Shown here piece by piece: positions 1 through 10,100 of a DNA stretch of 64,000 bases. Source of the DNA: JANSWY01 sp965267245. GTDB taxonomy: Bacteria; Bacteroidota; Bacteroidia; Cytophagales; Cyclobacteriaceae. Where the stretch lies: the NCBI GenBank assembly GCA_965267245.1, contig OZ253939.1, positions 6,138,001 to 6,202,000 of the forward strand, written 5' to 3'. The number at the start of each line of letters is the position of its first letter. The stretch's first letter is position 1. Under the pieces are notes generated by a model. That model worked only from the letters and a program-made list of their open reading frames with translations, did no database searches and was not told the origin of the DNA. The translations under genes were made by a program, and so were the position numbers.

Positions 1-381
1 TGGGGTTTTAAACCAGGTATGTGGAGAACAGCGCAACAAGCATATTTGATAGAGAGTGATGGCACTGAGAGGCCTGCTCTGACCTGGTTAAGAAACTATA
101 TTGAATCAGAAGGGCAAGAAGATCCCCTCAACACATCGAAAGATATTTTTGAACTTGGAGTATTTCCCAATCCCGCAAATAAAGATGGTTTCAACGTGGT
201 AGGTATTCCAGGAGCAGCTGATATCATACTCTTAGATTATATGGGAAGACAAATTTCTACACAGCATGTGCCAAATGGGGGTATGCCTATTAGAGTAGAT
301 GTTCCCGCATCTGGAAATTATTTGCTAAAAGTGATCACTGTAGCTGGCAATTCAGTAACTAGAAAAGTAATTGTAAAATAG
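1..381 (+). CDS. GH10 endo-1,4-beta-xylanase, C-terminal part with T9SS sorting domain (5' truncated by window)
   Basis: The reading frame is open from base 1, so the gene begins upstream of the window. The first ~36 residues (W..PG.WR, then ERPALTWLRNYI) match the last strand and helix of bacterial glycoside hydrolase family 10 xylanases. After a short linker comes a ~75-residue tail with the FPNPA motif, a hydrophobic strand, a G.Y.LKV segment and a final basic KVIVK, which is a type A T9SS C-terminal sorting domain. The product would therefore be exported through the type IX secretion system to the surface or medium. The catalytic residues lie outside the window, so the GH10 call rests on the C-terminal signature only. 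The stop codon abuts the next ATG, and the downstream genes are an esterase and a second GH10. Confidence 0.7.
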   Translation, partial: WGFKPGMWRTAQQAYLIESDGTERPALTWLRNYIESEGQEDPLNTSKDIFELGVFPNPANKDGFNVVGIPGAADIILLDYMGRQISTQHVPNGGMPIRVDVPASGNYLLKVITVAGNSVTRKVIVK

Positions 382-1449
382 ATGAAATTGAAAAGAACCA
401 TACTAGTGCTGGTTTTACTGATGACGGTATGCGGTTCATGTTTGTCCCAGGAATCTACATTACCAGGAACAAATGTTTACGATCTGTATTCGGATATAAT
501 TGGCGACAATTACAAGATTCATCTTTCCATACCAGGTAGTATGTCAAGTGATGAGAAGCCAGCGGTAATTTATATACTGGACGCCCAATGGGATATGCCT
601 CTGGTATATTCACTTTATGGAGAGCTATTTTATGATGGCTTTTTACCCCCATGTGTACTGGTTGGAGTTACTTGGGAGGGAGACCCCAATTTGTTGAGAG
701 TCCGTGATTTTACCCCATCATCTATCAATGGTGTGGAATCTGGAGGTGCTGATAAATTTTACAGGTTCCTCTCTGAAGAGTTATCCATATTCATTAAAGA
801 TAAGGTGGATTACGATGAGGAAAATGTTGTGCTTCTTGGTAGCTCTTTGGGAGGGTTGTTTACCAATTATGCCATGTTCAAATCTCCGGCATTCTTTTCA
901 GGGTTTGTGCCCACTGCTACCTATTTCGGTTGGGATGATGATCATTTGTTCAAAGTTGAAGATGCCTACTTTAGTGAAAGTGAACAACCAACTGGAAGAA
1001 TGTTTATGGCAATTGGTGAACATGATTCACAATTGGACAATTTCAGGAAATTCTGCAGCCTGCTTAAAGACAGAAAGTACAACAAACTTGATTTTGCCTT
1101 TCGGGAACTGGAAGGAATGGCGCATTCCAGCTCAAAACCAGAAGGGTACATACGTGGATTACTACATGTGTTTAATAAAAAATCTATTGCACTACCTCCA
1201 AGGGAATTGTATAAACGCTCTGGAACTTATGTACATGGGTTGGATACTGTACGCATCTCCATGGATACATCTAATGAATTATACCTGGACAATGGTCAGG
1301 GTACATTCAAATTGAAGGCTTCTTCTATCAGAAGTTTTTACAATGTAGGAGTGTATCTTAACGTACGGTTTGAGTTTGATCCAAAGGGAAGTGTAACAGG
1401 AGCTGAAATAGAATATTATGGTGGAAGTGCCAAATACATAAAACAATGA
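382..1449 (+). CDS. Secreted alpha/beta-hydrolase esterase (esterase D / feruloyl-acetyl esterase-like)
   Basis: 355 residues with an N-terminal signal peptide (hydrophobic residues 5-20, cleavage near SCLSQ). The alpha/beta-hydrolase nucleophile elbow G-S-S-L-G is at residues 153-157 with Ser155. A plausible catalytic His is H248 in EGMAHSS, with an Asp in GEHDS as candidate acid. This architecture fits the COG2819/esterase D group, which includes carbohydrate esterases that remove acetyl or feruloyl groups from xylan. The ATG follows the upstream GH10 stop directly, and the stop overlaps the next GH10 start by 4 nt (ATGA), so the genes are translationally coupled. A ~90-residue C-terminal extension after the hydrolase core may be an accessory beta domain. 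Substrate is inferred from context only. Confidence 0.8.
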   Translation: MKLKRTILVLVLLMTVCGSCLSQESTLPGTNVYDLYSDIIGDNYKIHLSIPGSMSSDEKPAVIYILDAQWDMPLVYSLYGELFYDGFLPPCVLVGVTWEGDPNLLRVRDFTPSSINGVESGGADKFYRFLSEELSIFIKDKVDYDEENVVLLGSSLGGLFTNYAMFKSPAFFSGFVPTATYFGWDDDHLFKVEDAYFSESEQPTGRMFMAIGEHDSQLDNFRKFCSLLKDRKYNKLDFAFRELEGMAHSSSKPEGYIRGLLHVFNKKSIALPPRELYKRSGTYVHGLDTVRISMDTSNELYLDNGQGTFKLKASSIRSFYNVGVYLNVRFEFDPKGSVTGAEIEYYGGSAKYIKQ

Positions 1450-2540
1450 GACTAATAAACATCATTTCAATTGGTATTGCATTTATATTAATGCAATGCG
1501 CAGAGCCCAATAAGACATCAAGCTCCAATGGACAAAAGCCGGGGCTGAAGGACTATTACAGGGAGCATTTCAAAATGGGAGTGGCAGTTTATCCAAAAGC
1601 CTTAGATGGGAGTCAGGCGCATTTGATCAGAACACATTTTGAAAGCATGACTCCCGAAAATGTAATGAAAATAGGACCTATTCACCCAGCGCCAGGTGTT
1701 TACAACTGGGACCCTGCGGATAAAATTGTTGCTTTTGCCCGTGAAAATAACCTGGCACTCAGGGGGCATGCGCTGTGTTGGCATAACCAGACACCTGAAT
1801 GGTTTTTTAAAACGGAAGGTGATTCTTTATTGAAGGATACCTTACTTAATAGATTACAAGACCATATCACAACTGTTGTGAGTCGGTACAAAGATGATAT
1901 ATATGCCTGGGACGTGGTGAATGAAGCGATTTCTGACAAAAAAGACCAATTCTATCGTGATTCAGAGTTCTTTAAGGTTTGTGGTGAAGATTTTATCACC
2001 AAAGCGTTTGAATATGCTCGTGCTGCTGATCCGGATGTTCAGTTGTTTTACAATGATTACGAAGTGATTAATCCAGTCAAGAGACAAAAAATATATGATA
2101 TGATCAAAAGCATGAAAGAGGCTGGTGTACCAATTGATGGAATAGGTATTCAAGGTCACTGGTCAGTTTTTGAGCCATCGGAGCAACAACTTAGAGAGAC
2201 AATATCAGCCTTTACGGATCTCGGATTAAAGATTCAGATCACTGAATTGGATGTGTCTGTATATAAAAAAGAGCACAGTCGGAGAGATAAATTACCTGAT
2301 GAAACTGATGAATTTACACCGGAGTTACAACAACTTCAGGCAGATCAGTATGAAATGATATTCAATGTACTCAGGGAGAATAGTGAACACATCAGTAGTG
2401 TGACATTCTGGAATATTTCAGATCGCTATAGCTGGTTGGATAATTTTCCTGTAGCCGGAAGAAAAGATTACCCTTTATTGTTTGACCAAAACCTGCAACC
2501 CAAAGAGTCCTATCATCGAATAACTTCCTTCTCAAAGTGA
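1446..2540 (+). CDS. GH10 endo-1,4-beta-xylanase lipoprotein
   Basis: 364 residues. The signal peptide ends in a lipobox LMQC with Cys18, so the mature enzyme is predicted to be lipid-anchored. The GH10 TIM barrel is complete: the motif WDVVNEA carries acid/base Glu160, and ITELDVS carries nucleophile Glu267, a normal spacing of about 107 residues. HALCWHNQTPEWF and the VTFWNISDRYSW motif near the C terminus are also GH10 hallmarks. No carbohydrate-binding module or T9SS tail is present, unlike the neighbouring GH10 at the window start. The gene overlaps the esterase by 4 nt upstream and the GH9 gene by 4 nt downstream. It hydrolyses beta-1,4-xylan by family assignment. Confidence 0.93.
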   Translation: MRLINIISIGIAFILMQCAEPNKTSSSNGQKPGLKDYYREHFKMGVAVYPKALDGSQAHLIRTHFESMTPENVMKIGPIHPAPGVYNWDPADKIVAFARENNLALRGHALCWHNQTPEWFFKTEGDSLLKDTLLNRLQDHITTVVSRYKDDIYAWDVVNEAISDKKDQFYRDSEFFKVCGEDFITKAFEYARAADPDVQLFYNDYEVINPVKRQKIYDMIKSMKEAGVPIDGIGIQGHWSVFEPSEQQLRETISAFTDLGLKIQITELDVSVYKKEHSRRDKLPDETDEFTPELQQLQADQYEMIFNVLRENSEHISSVTFWNISDRYSWLDNFPVAGRKDYPLLFDQNLQPKESYHRITSFSK

Positions 2541-4522
2541 TTAGTCGATTAACCCCATTCGTATTACTCTTCTTTCTAGTGACATTCAGAACAACTGGTC
2601 AGGACTATAATACTAACATACGTCTCAACCAGGAAGGCTTCTTACCACAAGCAGAGAAAATTGCAGCGATCAATAATACAGCACTAACATCATTCAGCAT
2701 CGTAAGATCAGGCTCACAACAAGTGCTCTATACCGGAAACCTGAGTGATGAAGCATACTGGTCCAATGCGGAGGAAAATATTAAAATTGCTGATTTTTCT
2801 GATTTTACCCGACAAGGAGAATTTCAAATCAAGCTTGGTTCAACTGTCTCATATCCCTTTACCATTGGGAATCAAGTGATGTTAAATATCTCTAAGTTAA
2901 CTTTAAAAGCCTTTTACTATAACCGTGCGTCTACAGATTTACCTGAACAGTACGCAGGGGAATTTACAAGACTCGGAGGTCATTTTGATATGGATGTGGT
3001 GATCCATCCTTCCGCTGAATCAGATGACCGCCCTGCTGGGACCATTATTTCATCTCCATATGGATGGTATGATGCAGGTGACTACAATAAATACATTGTT
3101 AATAGCGGAATAAGTACTCACACGTTACTCTCAGCCTATGAGACTTATCCTGATTATTATGATACATTGACATTAAATATTCCTGAAGCAGAGGATGACA
3201 TACCTGATATATTAAATGAAACCTATTGGAACTTGCGTTGGGTAGCGACCATGCAAGACCCATCTGATGGGGGAGTTTATCATAAAATATCCACGGCTAA
3301 TTTTCAGGGAACCATAATGCCTCATCAGGCGACTTCCACCAGATATGCAGTTGGAAAAGGCACGGCAGCTACTTTAGACTTTGCTGCCATGATGGCCATG
3401 GCGGCCAGAATTTATGGGGCTTATGATCCGGAATTTGCTTCCTCTTGTCTGGATAAAGCCATTTATGCATGGCAATGGGCCAATGATAACCCGAATATAG
3501 CATTTAATAATCCCGCTAGTCAGGACGGTTATCCATCAGTTAATACTGGTGAATACGGTGACAATAGTTTTAGCGATGAATTTTTCTGGGCTGCTGCTGA
3601 ATTATTCATCACAACAAAGGAAGAATCTTATTACAATACCCTTGATTTCAATTTGGATTTTTGGGTTCCGGGATGGCCCAATGTCTCTACACTGGGGATT
3701 CAATCTTTGGTGATTCACAGGGAACAACTCCCTGAATTTGCTGATACAGTACTTATAAAATCCAAATTATTGAATATTACCTCCTCACTTTCAAGTTTCA
3801 AGCAGAGTAATTCAGTATACAAGATTCCTAATGATGAATTTTATTGGGGGAGTAACAGCGTACCGGGTAATCAAGGGGTGTTATTGATGCAGGCTTATCA
3901 AATTACGGGAGATAAAGACTATTATGACGCGGCTTTGAGTGCCCTGGATTACTTAATTGGGCGAAATGCCACTGGTTATTGCTTTGTGACAGGTTTAGGA
4001 TCAAACTCACCCTTGCACATTCATCACCGGCAATCCGAAGCAGATAATGTTGTCGCTCCAGTTCCCGGTTTTTTGGCAGGTGGCCCCAATCCACATAATA
4101 CCAATGATTGTGGAGAATCAAAATACCCCTCATTACTTCCAGCAAAGTGTTACGTAGATGATTATTGTAGTTATTCTACTAATGAAATTACAATCAACTG
4201 GAATGCGCCGCTTGTATTTTTATCAGGTGCCCTTGACTACATATATCAAAAGGATTTTTATCAGGAAGATACGAACCCACCAATTCTGTATACAGCTGAC
4301 GCAGAGAACCTGATCGTATCTCCAAACCCGGCATCTGAAATCATTAGGGTCCATATTAATGGACCCCTTGAAAGTTGTCATCTAATTTCATTGGATGGTA
4401 AAGTCATAATTCATGGTCGTGACAAGACATTAGATGTATCGCAGGTTGAGAATGGTGTTTATTTGATTCAGGTTGTAAATAATGGTCATTATTTAATTGA
4501 GCGGATTGTAATCAATCGCTGA
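2537..4522 (+). CDS. GH9 endoglucanase/cellulase with N-terminal Ig-like domain and T9SS tail
   Basis: 661 residues, starting at GTG inside the GTGA overlap with the preceding stop. A signal peptide is followed by an Ig-like CelD_N-type domain (about residues 25-115) and then the (alpha/alpha)6 GH9 barrel. The DAGDYNKY motif supplies Asp179 and Asp182 (nucleophilic water activation). The first GH9 signature VTG.G...P..HHR spans about residues 484-498, and NEITINWNAP carries the acid Glu550. The last ~75 residues start with SPNPAS and end in ERIVINR, a T9SS sorting domain, so the enzyme is predicted to reach the surface. Family members cleave beta-1,4-glucans. The position behind xylanase and esterase genes supports joint attack on plant cell wall. 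Confidence 0.93.
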   Translation: MISRLTPFVLLFFLVTFRTTGQDYNTNIRLNQEGFLPQAEKIAAINNTALTSFSIVRSGSQQVLYTGNLSDEAYWSNAEENIKIADFSDFTRQGEFQIKLGSTVSYPFTIGNQVMLNISKLTLKAFYYNRASTDLPEQYAGEFTRLGGHFDMDVVIHPSAESDDRPAGTIISSPYGWYDAGDYNKYIVNSGISTHTLLSAYETYPDYYDTLTLNIPEAEDDIPDILNETYWNLRWVATMQDPSDGGVYHKISTANFQGTIMPHQATSTRYAVGKGTAATLDFAAMMAMAARIYGAYDPEFASSCLDKAIYAWQWANDNPNIAFNNPASQDGYPSVNTGEYGDNSFSDEFFWAAAELFITTKEESYYNTLDFNLDFWVPGWPNVSTLGIQSLVIHREQLPEFADTVLIKSKLLNITSSLSSFKQSNSVYKIPNDEFYWGSNSVPGNQGVLLMQAYQITGDKDYYDAALSALDYLIGRNATGYCFVTGLGSNSPLHIHHRQSEADNVVAPVPGFLAGGPNPHNTNDCGESKYPSLLPAKCYVDDYCSYSTNEITINWNAPLVFLSGALDYIYQKDFYQEDTNPPILYTADAENLIVSPNPASEIIRVHINGPLESCHLISLDGKVIIHGRDKTLDVSQVENGVYLIQVVNNGHYLIERIVINR

Positions 4523-4546
4523 GACACTGTATATAGGTGTATTATT

Positions 4547-4990
4547 CTATGTAACCAAAACCTTTCTGTGCTCAGTTAACAGTTTTGGTTCGCGTTTTGG
4601 AAGATTTACATGAAGAATTCCATCAATATACGCGGATGTAATATGATCCTGATCTATTTCTTTAGTTAGATAATAGTACCTAAGTTGGAAGTCTGGATTG
4701 TATTCTTTTTGAAGAAATTCATCGTCTATGGCATGTTTATATCCTTCTTTTTTTGCAGAAATCAGTAAGGTATTGTTTTCTACAAACAAGTGGATCTCTT
4801 CCTTTTTAAAGCCTGGTAGAGCAACTTCCAGATGACCTGCATGTTTATAATTCCTGATATTCATTCTGGGTTGTGAACTATTTAATTCATCAAATGGATT
4901 TCTACCTAAAAAGTGATCATGGTCTATATAAGGTGCATACTCATCTCCAATCCTATGGAACGTCTTATTTGTTAATTTTTCAAGTTTCAT
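4547..4990 (-). CDS. Small heat shock protein, Hsp20/alpha-crystallin family
   Basis: 147 residues from the chosen ATG at 4990. The frame can be extended to a GTG at 5044, but that gives an 18-residue leader unlike Hsp20 proteins. An alpha-crystallin domain fills the C-terminal two thirds: the strand HLEVALPGFKKEEI, then ENNTLLISAKKE, and the closing DGILHVNLPKRE before a variable C-terminal tail. Such proteins are ATP-independent holdases that keep unfolding proteins soluble. The gene is convergent with the GH9 gene and stands alone. No heat-shock regulatory element was recognised upstream. Confidence 0.88.
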   Translation of the reverse strand: MKLEKLTNKTFHRIGDEYAPYIDHDHFLGRNPFDELNSSQPRMNIRNYKHAGHLEVALPGFKKEEIHLFVENNTLLISAKKEGYKHAIDDEFLQKEYNPDFQLRYYYLTKEIDQDHITSAYIDGILHVNLPKREPKLLTEHRKVLVT

Positions 4991-5313
4991 GACCGTAATA
5001 CATTTATGGGTTTGAGGATTATTTCTAACCAGAATATATGACACAAGTCACGTGTTTTATATGAAGAATATCAGTGATTTTCAGGATTCTAATCATTAAA
5101 TAGCAGTCGTTAAAAAACCCTTCAAAATGTGCTCCTGCATGGATTTAACATTTTTTTTGAAAAATGTTGAAAGAGTGGGTAGAGGTATTCATTTTGTCCG
5201 TTGTTTCTTATTTGTTCGGATGTGATAGTGCGTTTTTTTTCCTATCACCGGTCAAAAATCCGACATATCCTAAATAGACTCAAAATAAGTTTTGGACCTA
5301 ATCCCTATTTCTA

Positions 5314-6447
5314 ATGGAGAAGTATCTTGGCCTTATTGCCATATCTCATTTATCCCTGCTAGGGGTATTTTTACTGGTGAATCAAAATGCCAGAAATCTT
5401 GGGGTAAAATTACTTGGAGCGTTTCTGACCATGTTGTCAATACACTTTACAATACTTTTTTTTCAAGATCAGTTAGTTAATCAATTCAGTCAATCACTCG
5501 TTGACGGAATTTTGTACACATTTTTGTTCTCATATGGACCATTGCTCTACTTAGTGAATGATTTTTATTTATCAGATAACCAGTCGATAAACTTCAAAAG
5601 GGTAATGCTGAATTTTATTACAGTACCAGTGTTTATTATTTATTTCCTATTCGTGCATGAATATATAGCACGATGGCCATTCAGGAATATCAATATGCTC
5701 TGGATCGTTCTGATAGGACATCTGATTTATTATATCAATGGTTCTTTTGGTTTATTTACTAAGTATGCGGCTTCAAAAGACTTTAAAATCAAAAGGAAGG
5801 TGTTATTTGTACTCAATATGGGCTTTTTAGCACTGATCCTGACCTGGTGTGTGGTTTTATTAGATAAACAATTTGTTCAATCATTTGAACCTATTTTGAA
5901 AACAGCCTATTTGGTCTTATTGATAGGAATGGTTGATGGATTGATTGTTCTGTTCTTCGTTTCCCCGGATTTTTTTTGCAAATCTAAACACCTAAGAAGC
6001 AGAATAAATCAATGGACCAATGACAAGTATGAAAGTTCAGAAGTAAGTGAGAAGTATGCGGGTAGATTGTTAAAGGATATACAGAAAATTGTAATTGAGG
6101 ATCAGAATTTCAAGGATTCTGAGCTGACATTGTCAAAATTAAGCAAGTTATCAGGGTATCCTTCTCGTGATATTTCTCAAGTTGTCAACATGATGCTATC
6201 AAAGAACTTTAAGGAGTACTTGTGTGAGATAAGAGTTGGGGAAGCTCAAAGACTTCTAATGCACAAGGAGGAACACAAAACAGTATATGAGGTAATGGTA
6301 GCCGTAGGCTTTAATTCCAGGTCTATTTTTCATAAACACTTTAAAGAGACTTTCGGGTGTACGCCAAAAGAGTACCAGCAAAGGTGTTCGCAATACAGAT
6401 CTATTCAATCAGACACAATTAGAGTTGACCAACTGGAGGTGGCTTAA
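5314..6447 (+). CDS. Membrane-bound AraC-family transcriptional regulator
   Basis: 377 residues. The first ~225 residues form about seven hydrophobic helices (from LGLIAISHLSLLGVFLLV to the segment near LLIGMVDGLIVLFFV). A C-terminal AraC-type double helix-turn-helix follows at about residues 250-360, with the second-helix signature VGFNSRSIFHKHFKE and the typical FGCTPKEYQ end. Membrane-spanning AraC regulators of this build are frequent in Bacteroidota and are thought to pass an extracellular or membrane signal directly to DNA. The gene is monocistronic with its own terminator and lies between the glycoside hydrolase cluster and the susCD operon. Regulation of either is possible but unproven. 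Confidence 0.85.
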   Translation: MEKYLGLIAISHLSLLGVFLLVNQNARNLGVKLLGAFLTMLSIHFTILFFQDQLVNQFSQSLVDGILYTFLFSYGPLLYLVNDFYLSDNQSINFKRVMLNFITVPVFIIYFLFVHEYIARWPFRNINMLWIVLIGHLIYYINGSFGLFTKYAASKDFKIKRKVLFVLNMGFLALILTWCVVLLDKQFVQSFEPILKTAYLVLLIGMVDGLIVLFFVSPDFFCKSKHLRSRINQWTNDKYESSEVSEKYAGRLLKDIQKIVIEDQNFKDSELTLSKLSKLSGYPSRDISQVVNMMLSKNFKEYLCEIRVGEAQRLLMHKEEHKTVYEVMVAVGFNSRSIFHKHFKETFGCTPKEYQQRCSQYRSIQSDTIRVDQLEVA

Positions 6448-6491
6448 CGTTATGCAATATTAATCTTCAGTAATAACTCAGACCTTGTATA

Positions 6492-6516
6492 AACTCAGCC
6501 ATCAGCTGGGTTTTTT
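6492..6516 (+). terminator. Rho-independent terminator of the membrane AraC regulator gene
   Basis: Eight-bp stem AACTCAGC / GCTGGGTT (one G-U pair) with a 5-nt loop CATCA, followed by a run of T at 6511-6516. It lies 45 nt after the stop codon at 6447. Confidence 0.8.
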
Positions 6517-7101
6517 ATTTGTCTCTTTTTCCTTACTCACAAACAATGATTATCTTATTTGACTATCGTCAAATGCAATTGACTGATTTAATTTTCATTC
6601 TTTTGGTATTCTATTGACTTTGCAATAAAAAAGAAACAAACTAGAGTGACTGGAGATGCTTCAATTTTGGAGAATGAATATCAGCCAGTGTAATGGCTAA
6701 CATCTGAAAGAAAATTGGAAGAAGTACCATGGAAGTAAGCGATCATGTGATGGGAAAAAAAGAAGGACACATACTCAAACTTATGAAGAAGATTCTAGTT
6801 TCACAGTGGTCCGTGTCCTTGCTTGCTTACTAATTTATGTTCACAACAATATTACCAAAGAGTTATCTGTAACGTGTTCGTAAACATCAGATTGAACATT
6901 TTTTTTTGCCGGCAGTAATTCAATGGCCAGTGCAATACCCCAAGATTCATCAAAACACTAAAAAACCCTCTTTAAAGTCTTTAAGCGCTTATTTTGTCAA
7001 TATTCACCAGGAATAAAAAATGTTCAATTACATGCAATAGCACATCATTGCATACTTTCTTCAACACATTTGGATGAGTTATAACAAACAAATAAACTAA
7101 T
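6517..7101. other. 585-bp gene-poor leader region before susC
   Basis: No confident gene. A 34-codon frame at about 6730-6834 (start MEVSDHVMG) lies within nested inverted repeats: AGTAAGC 6734-6740 with GCTTACT 6825-6831, and AAGGACAC 6763-6770 with GTGTCCTT 6813-6820. The rest is A+T-rich sequence that presumably holds the susC promoter and leader. No convincing Bacteroidota promoter (TTTG ... TAnnTTTG) could be placed. Confidence 0.35.
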
Positions 7102-10100
7102 ATGAAGAAAGTTTTACTATTAAGTTTTTCGTTTGTGTTTATCCTGTGCACAGGAGTGTTAGCACAAACGCGAAGCATATCCGGTAAAGTAACCGGTGCT
7201 TCAGATGGTATAGGATTACCAGGTGTAAACGTAATTCTTAAAGGTACCACCACAGGTACTACTACTGACATTGACGGAAACTACAGATTATCTGTTCCGG
7301 ATGATGCCGGTGTTTTGGTGTTTTCCTTCATTGGTTTGAAAACACAGGACATAGAAATAGGAGCCAGGTCCGTAATTGATGTTTCTATGAAAGAAGATGT
7401 TGAGACACTGAGCGAGGTTGTAGTTACTGCTTACGGTATTGAGAGACCGGCGGATGAAGTAGCTTATCAAACCGAACAGGTGGACTCAAAGACACTTATG
7501 CAAGGACAACAGCAGGTTGTAGCCAGCGGTCTGGCTGGAAAAGTAGCTGGTTTGCAAGTGAACGTACAGAGTAGTGGGGTAAATCCTCAAACTCAGATAT
7601 TACTTAGAGGTCTTAGATCTATTAGTAATAACAATGAAGCGTTGGTAATTATTGATGGATCCATTGCCTCTTTAGCTGCATTCAATGATCTGAACCCGCA
7701 GGACATTGAAAGCGTGAATATCATTAAAGGAGCCACTGGTGCTGCTCTTTATGGTGCTAATGCTTCAAATGGTGCGGTTGTTGTAACTACTAAGTCAGGT
7801 ACTGTTGGACAGCGTTTCAAAATGGGACTCAACAGTTCTTTTACCGTGGAAGAAGTGGCTTATTTGCCAGACTTTCAATCTGAGTATGGTAGTGGTATAG
7901 ACGGTCACTATGACCCGGTGGAAAACCTAAACTGGGGACCAAGGTTTGACGGCAGAATGAGAATTGTAGGTCCTGATTTTCCAGATGATTATGTGCTGGA
8001 TGATCAAGTTATTCCTTATGCACCTATCAAAGATAATTTAAGAGACTTTTATCAGCAGGGATCAACATTGAACAACACTTTATTTTTCTCAGGTGGAGAT
8101 GAATCAGGATCTTATTATTTGTCTTTAGGAAATGTACAAACTAAAGGTATTGTAGAAGGTGATGAATATGAAAGAATCACAATCAGGGCGAATGCTGATA
8201 AAAAGATTGGGAAATTGAAACTTGGCTTGAGATCAAGTTACTTCGCAGATGATACTGACGTACATGCACAACAAATGGGAGATCAAAACAGAACTTTATA
8301 CTGGTTTGTTTTGAATACACCTCAGCAGATTCCATTAGGGGATTATAGAGATTGGGAAAATCCTGCAAGTTACGCTTATAAGGACAACTATTATAATGCA
8401 TACTATCAGAACCCTTGGGAAATGAAAGATACAAACAGGGATACTGATAAGACAAACAGGTTAGTTGGAAATATTAGTGCAGAATATGAGATCACTGAAA
8501 ATATCAAAGCATCAGGTAGAATGGGTATTGATAACTCATTTGGCAGTGGTAAAGAATGGAGAGATGCGCAGACATATGATCCAAACTTACAATGCTGTCA
8601 CACTCCGGTAAGTTCATATTTGATTGACAGTGAATTCCAGAGATTGGAAGTCAATGCAAATGCTTTGATATCAGGTAGTTTCAACTTAACAAGTGAAATT
8701 TCTTTGAAACCGATCGTCGGTGCAGCCTTTATTGATAATGGCTGGAGGAGAAGTACAGTTACCGCAAATAACTTAAGTATACCTGGATTCTATGATATTT
8801 CGAATGGTACTGGTCAGTTAATTGGATTCGCTGATGAGTTCAAACTTAGGGAATACGGTATTTTCGCTGATGTTACACTTGGTTGGAGAGAGCAAATATT
8901 CTTAAACCTTGCCGGAAGACAAGATTATACCTCTACACTTCCTACTGATGATAATGGATATTTTTATCCTGCAGCCAGCTTATCGGTTATATTATCTGAA
9001 ATGGTACCAGCTATTACAGCCAATGGTATTCTATCATTCGTGAAACTGACGGCTAGTAATGCTACTGTTTACAACGACTTAGGAGCATTTCAGCTAAATG
9101 AAAGATATACAACTGCTAGAACAGTACCTATGACTTTCCCATTCCCTTTTGGTGCAGTCAATGGGTTTGAGGCTTCCAGAACGGTAGTTGATTCAGAGAT
9201 TAGTAAAGAGAAATTGAACACCACTGAATTTGGTTGGAATCTTGGTTTCCTTAATGACAGGTTCCAGCTTAATGGATCGGTGTACAGAACTACTACTACT
9301 GACCTGATCACATTCACATCTCCTTCATTTACCTCCGGAGCAGAGAGTTTCCTTACGAACATTGGTAAACTTGTAAACGATGGTATCGAAGTAACTGTAA
9401 GTGGTAACATACTTCGTTTAGGAGATTTCACCTGGGATGCTAATGTGAACTTCACTTCAAATGAGTTAGTGGTGAAAGAAATCAAGGATGACCTTGAAGA
9501 AATTGCAATCATCACATGGGGTGGTGGAAATTATGGTGTATTCGCACAGAAAGGTGAGGCATTTCCTCAATTGAAGGCTCAGGCATATCAAAGAGATCCA
9601 AATGGCAGAGTAGTAATCGATCCAGCAAACGGAAACCCAATTATTGGAGAAGTAGAAGCATTTGGAAAAACTACTCCTGATTACATCATCGGTGCAACTT
9701 CTGCATTCGGGTGGAAGGGAATCTCAGTTTCAGCTACAATTGATTATAGAACAGGTCATGTTTATTATGAGCAGGGATCGGATCAAATGGAATTTACTGG
9801 AAGATCTCTTGAAAGCGTGTCTTCAGACAGACAGGATTTCGTTTTCCCTAACTCAGTAATCGAAGTTGAACCAGGTGTATTCGTTGAGAATACCAGCATT
9901 CCTGTGACTGATGGAGTGATGGGATTCTGGCAAAACACTTACAATGAGGCCAAAGAAAATTATGTAAAGGATGCTACTGCATTAAAAATCAGAGAGCTAC
10001 AAGCTAGCTATAGCTTACCTAAGTCATTGTTAGAAAAAACAGGAGTTTTAAGTGAGGCACAAATTGGATTCATTGGAAGAAACCTATGGACAAGATTGCC

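Noticed and set aside
704..1315. 203-codon + strand open frame inside the esterase gene
   Set aside because: It lies in another frame of a well-supported hydrolase gene, has no recognisable domain and lacks a start context of its own.
6517..7101. A consensus Bacteroidota promoter (TTTG with TAnnTTTG) before susC
   Set aside because: Candidate boxes near 6602-6622 have the wrong spacing and a mismatch, so no promoter is claimed.
9090..9515. 141-codon minus strand frame in susC
   Set aside because: Antisense shadow of the conserved susC barrel with no domain or start context.
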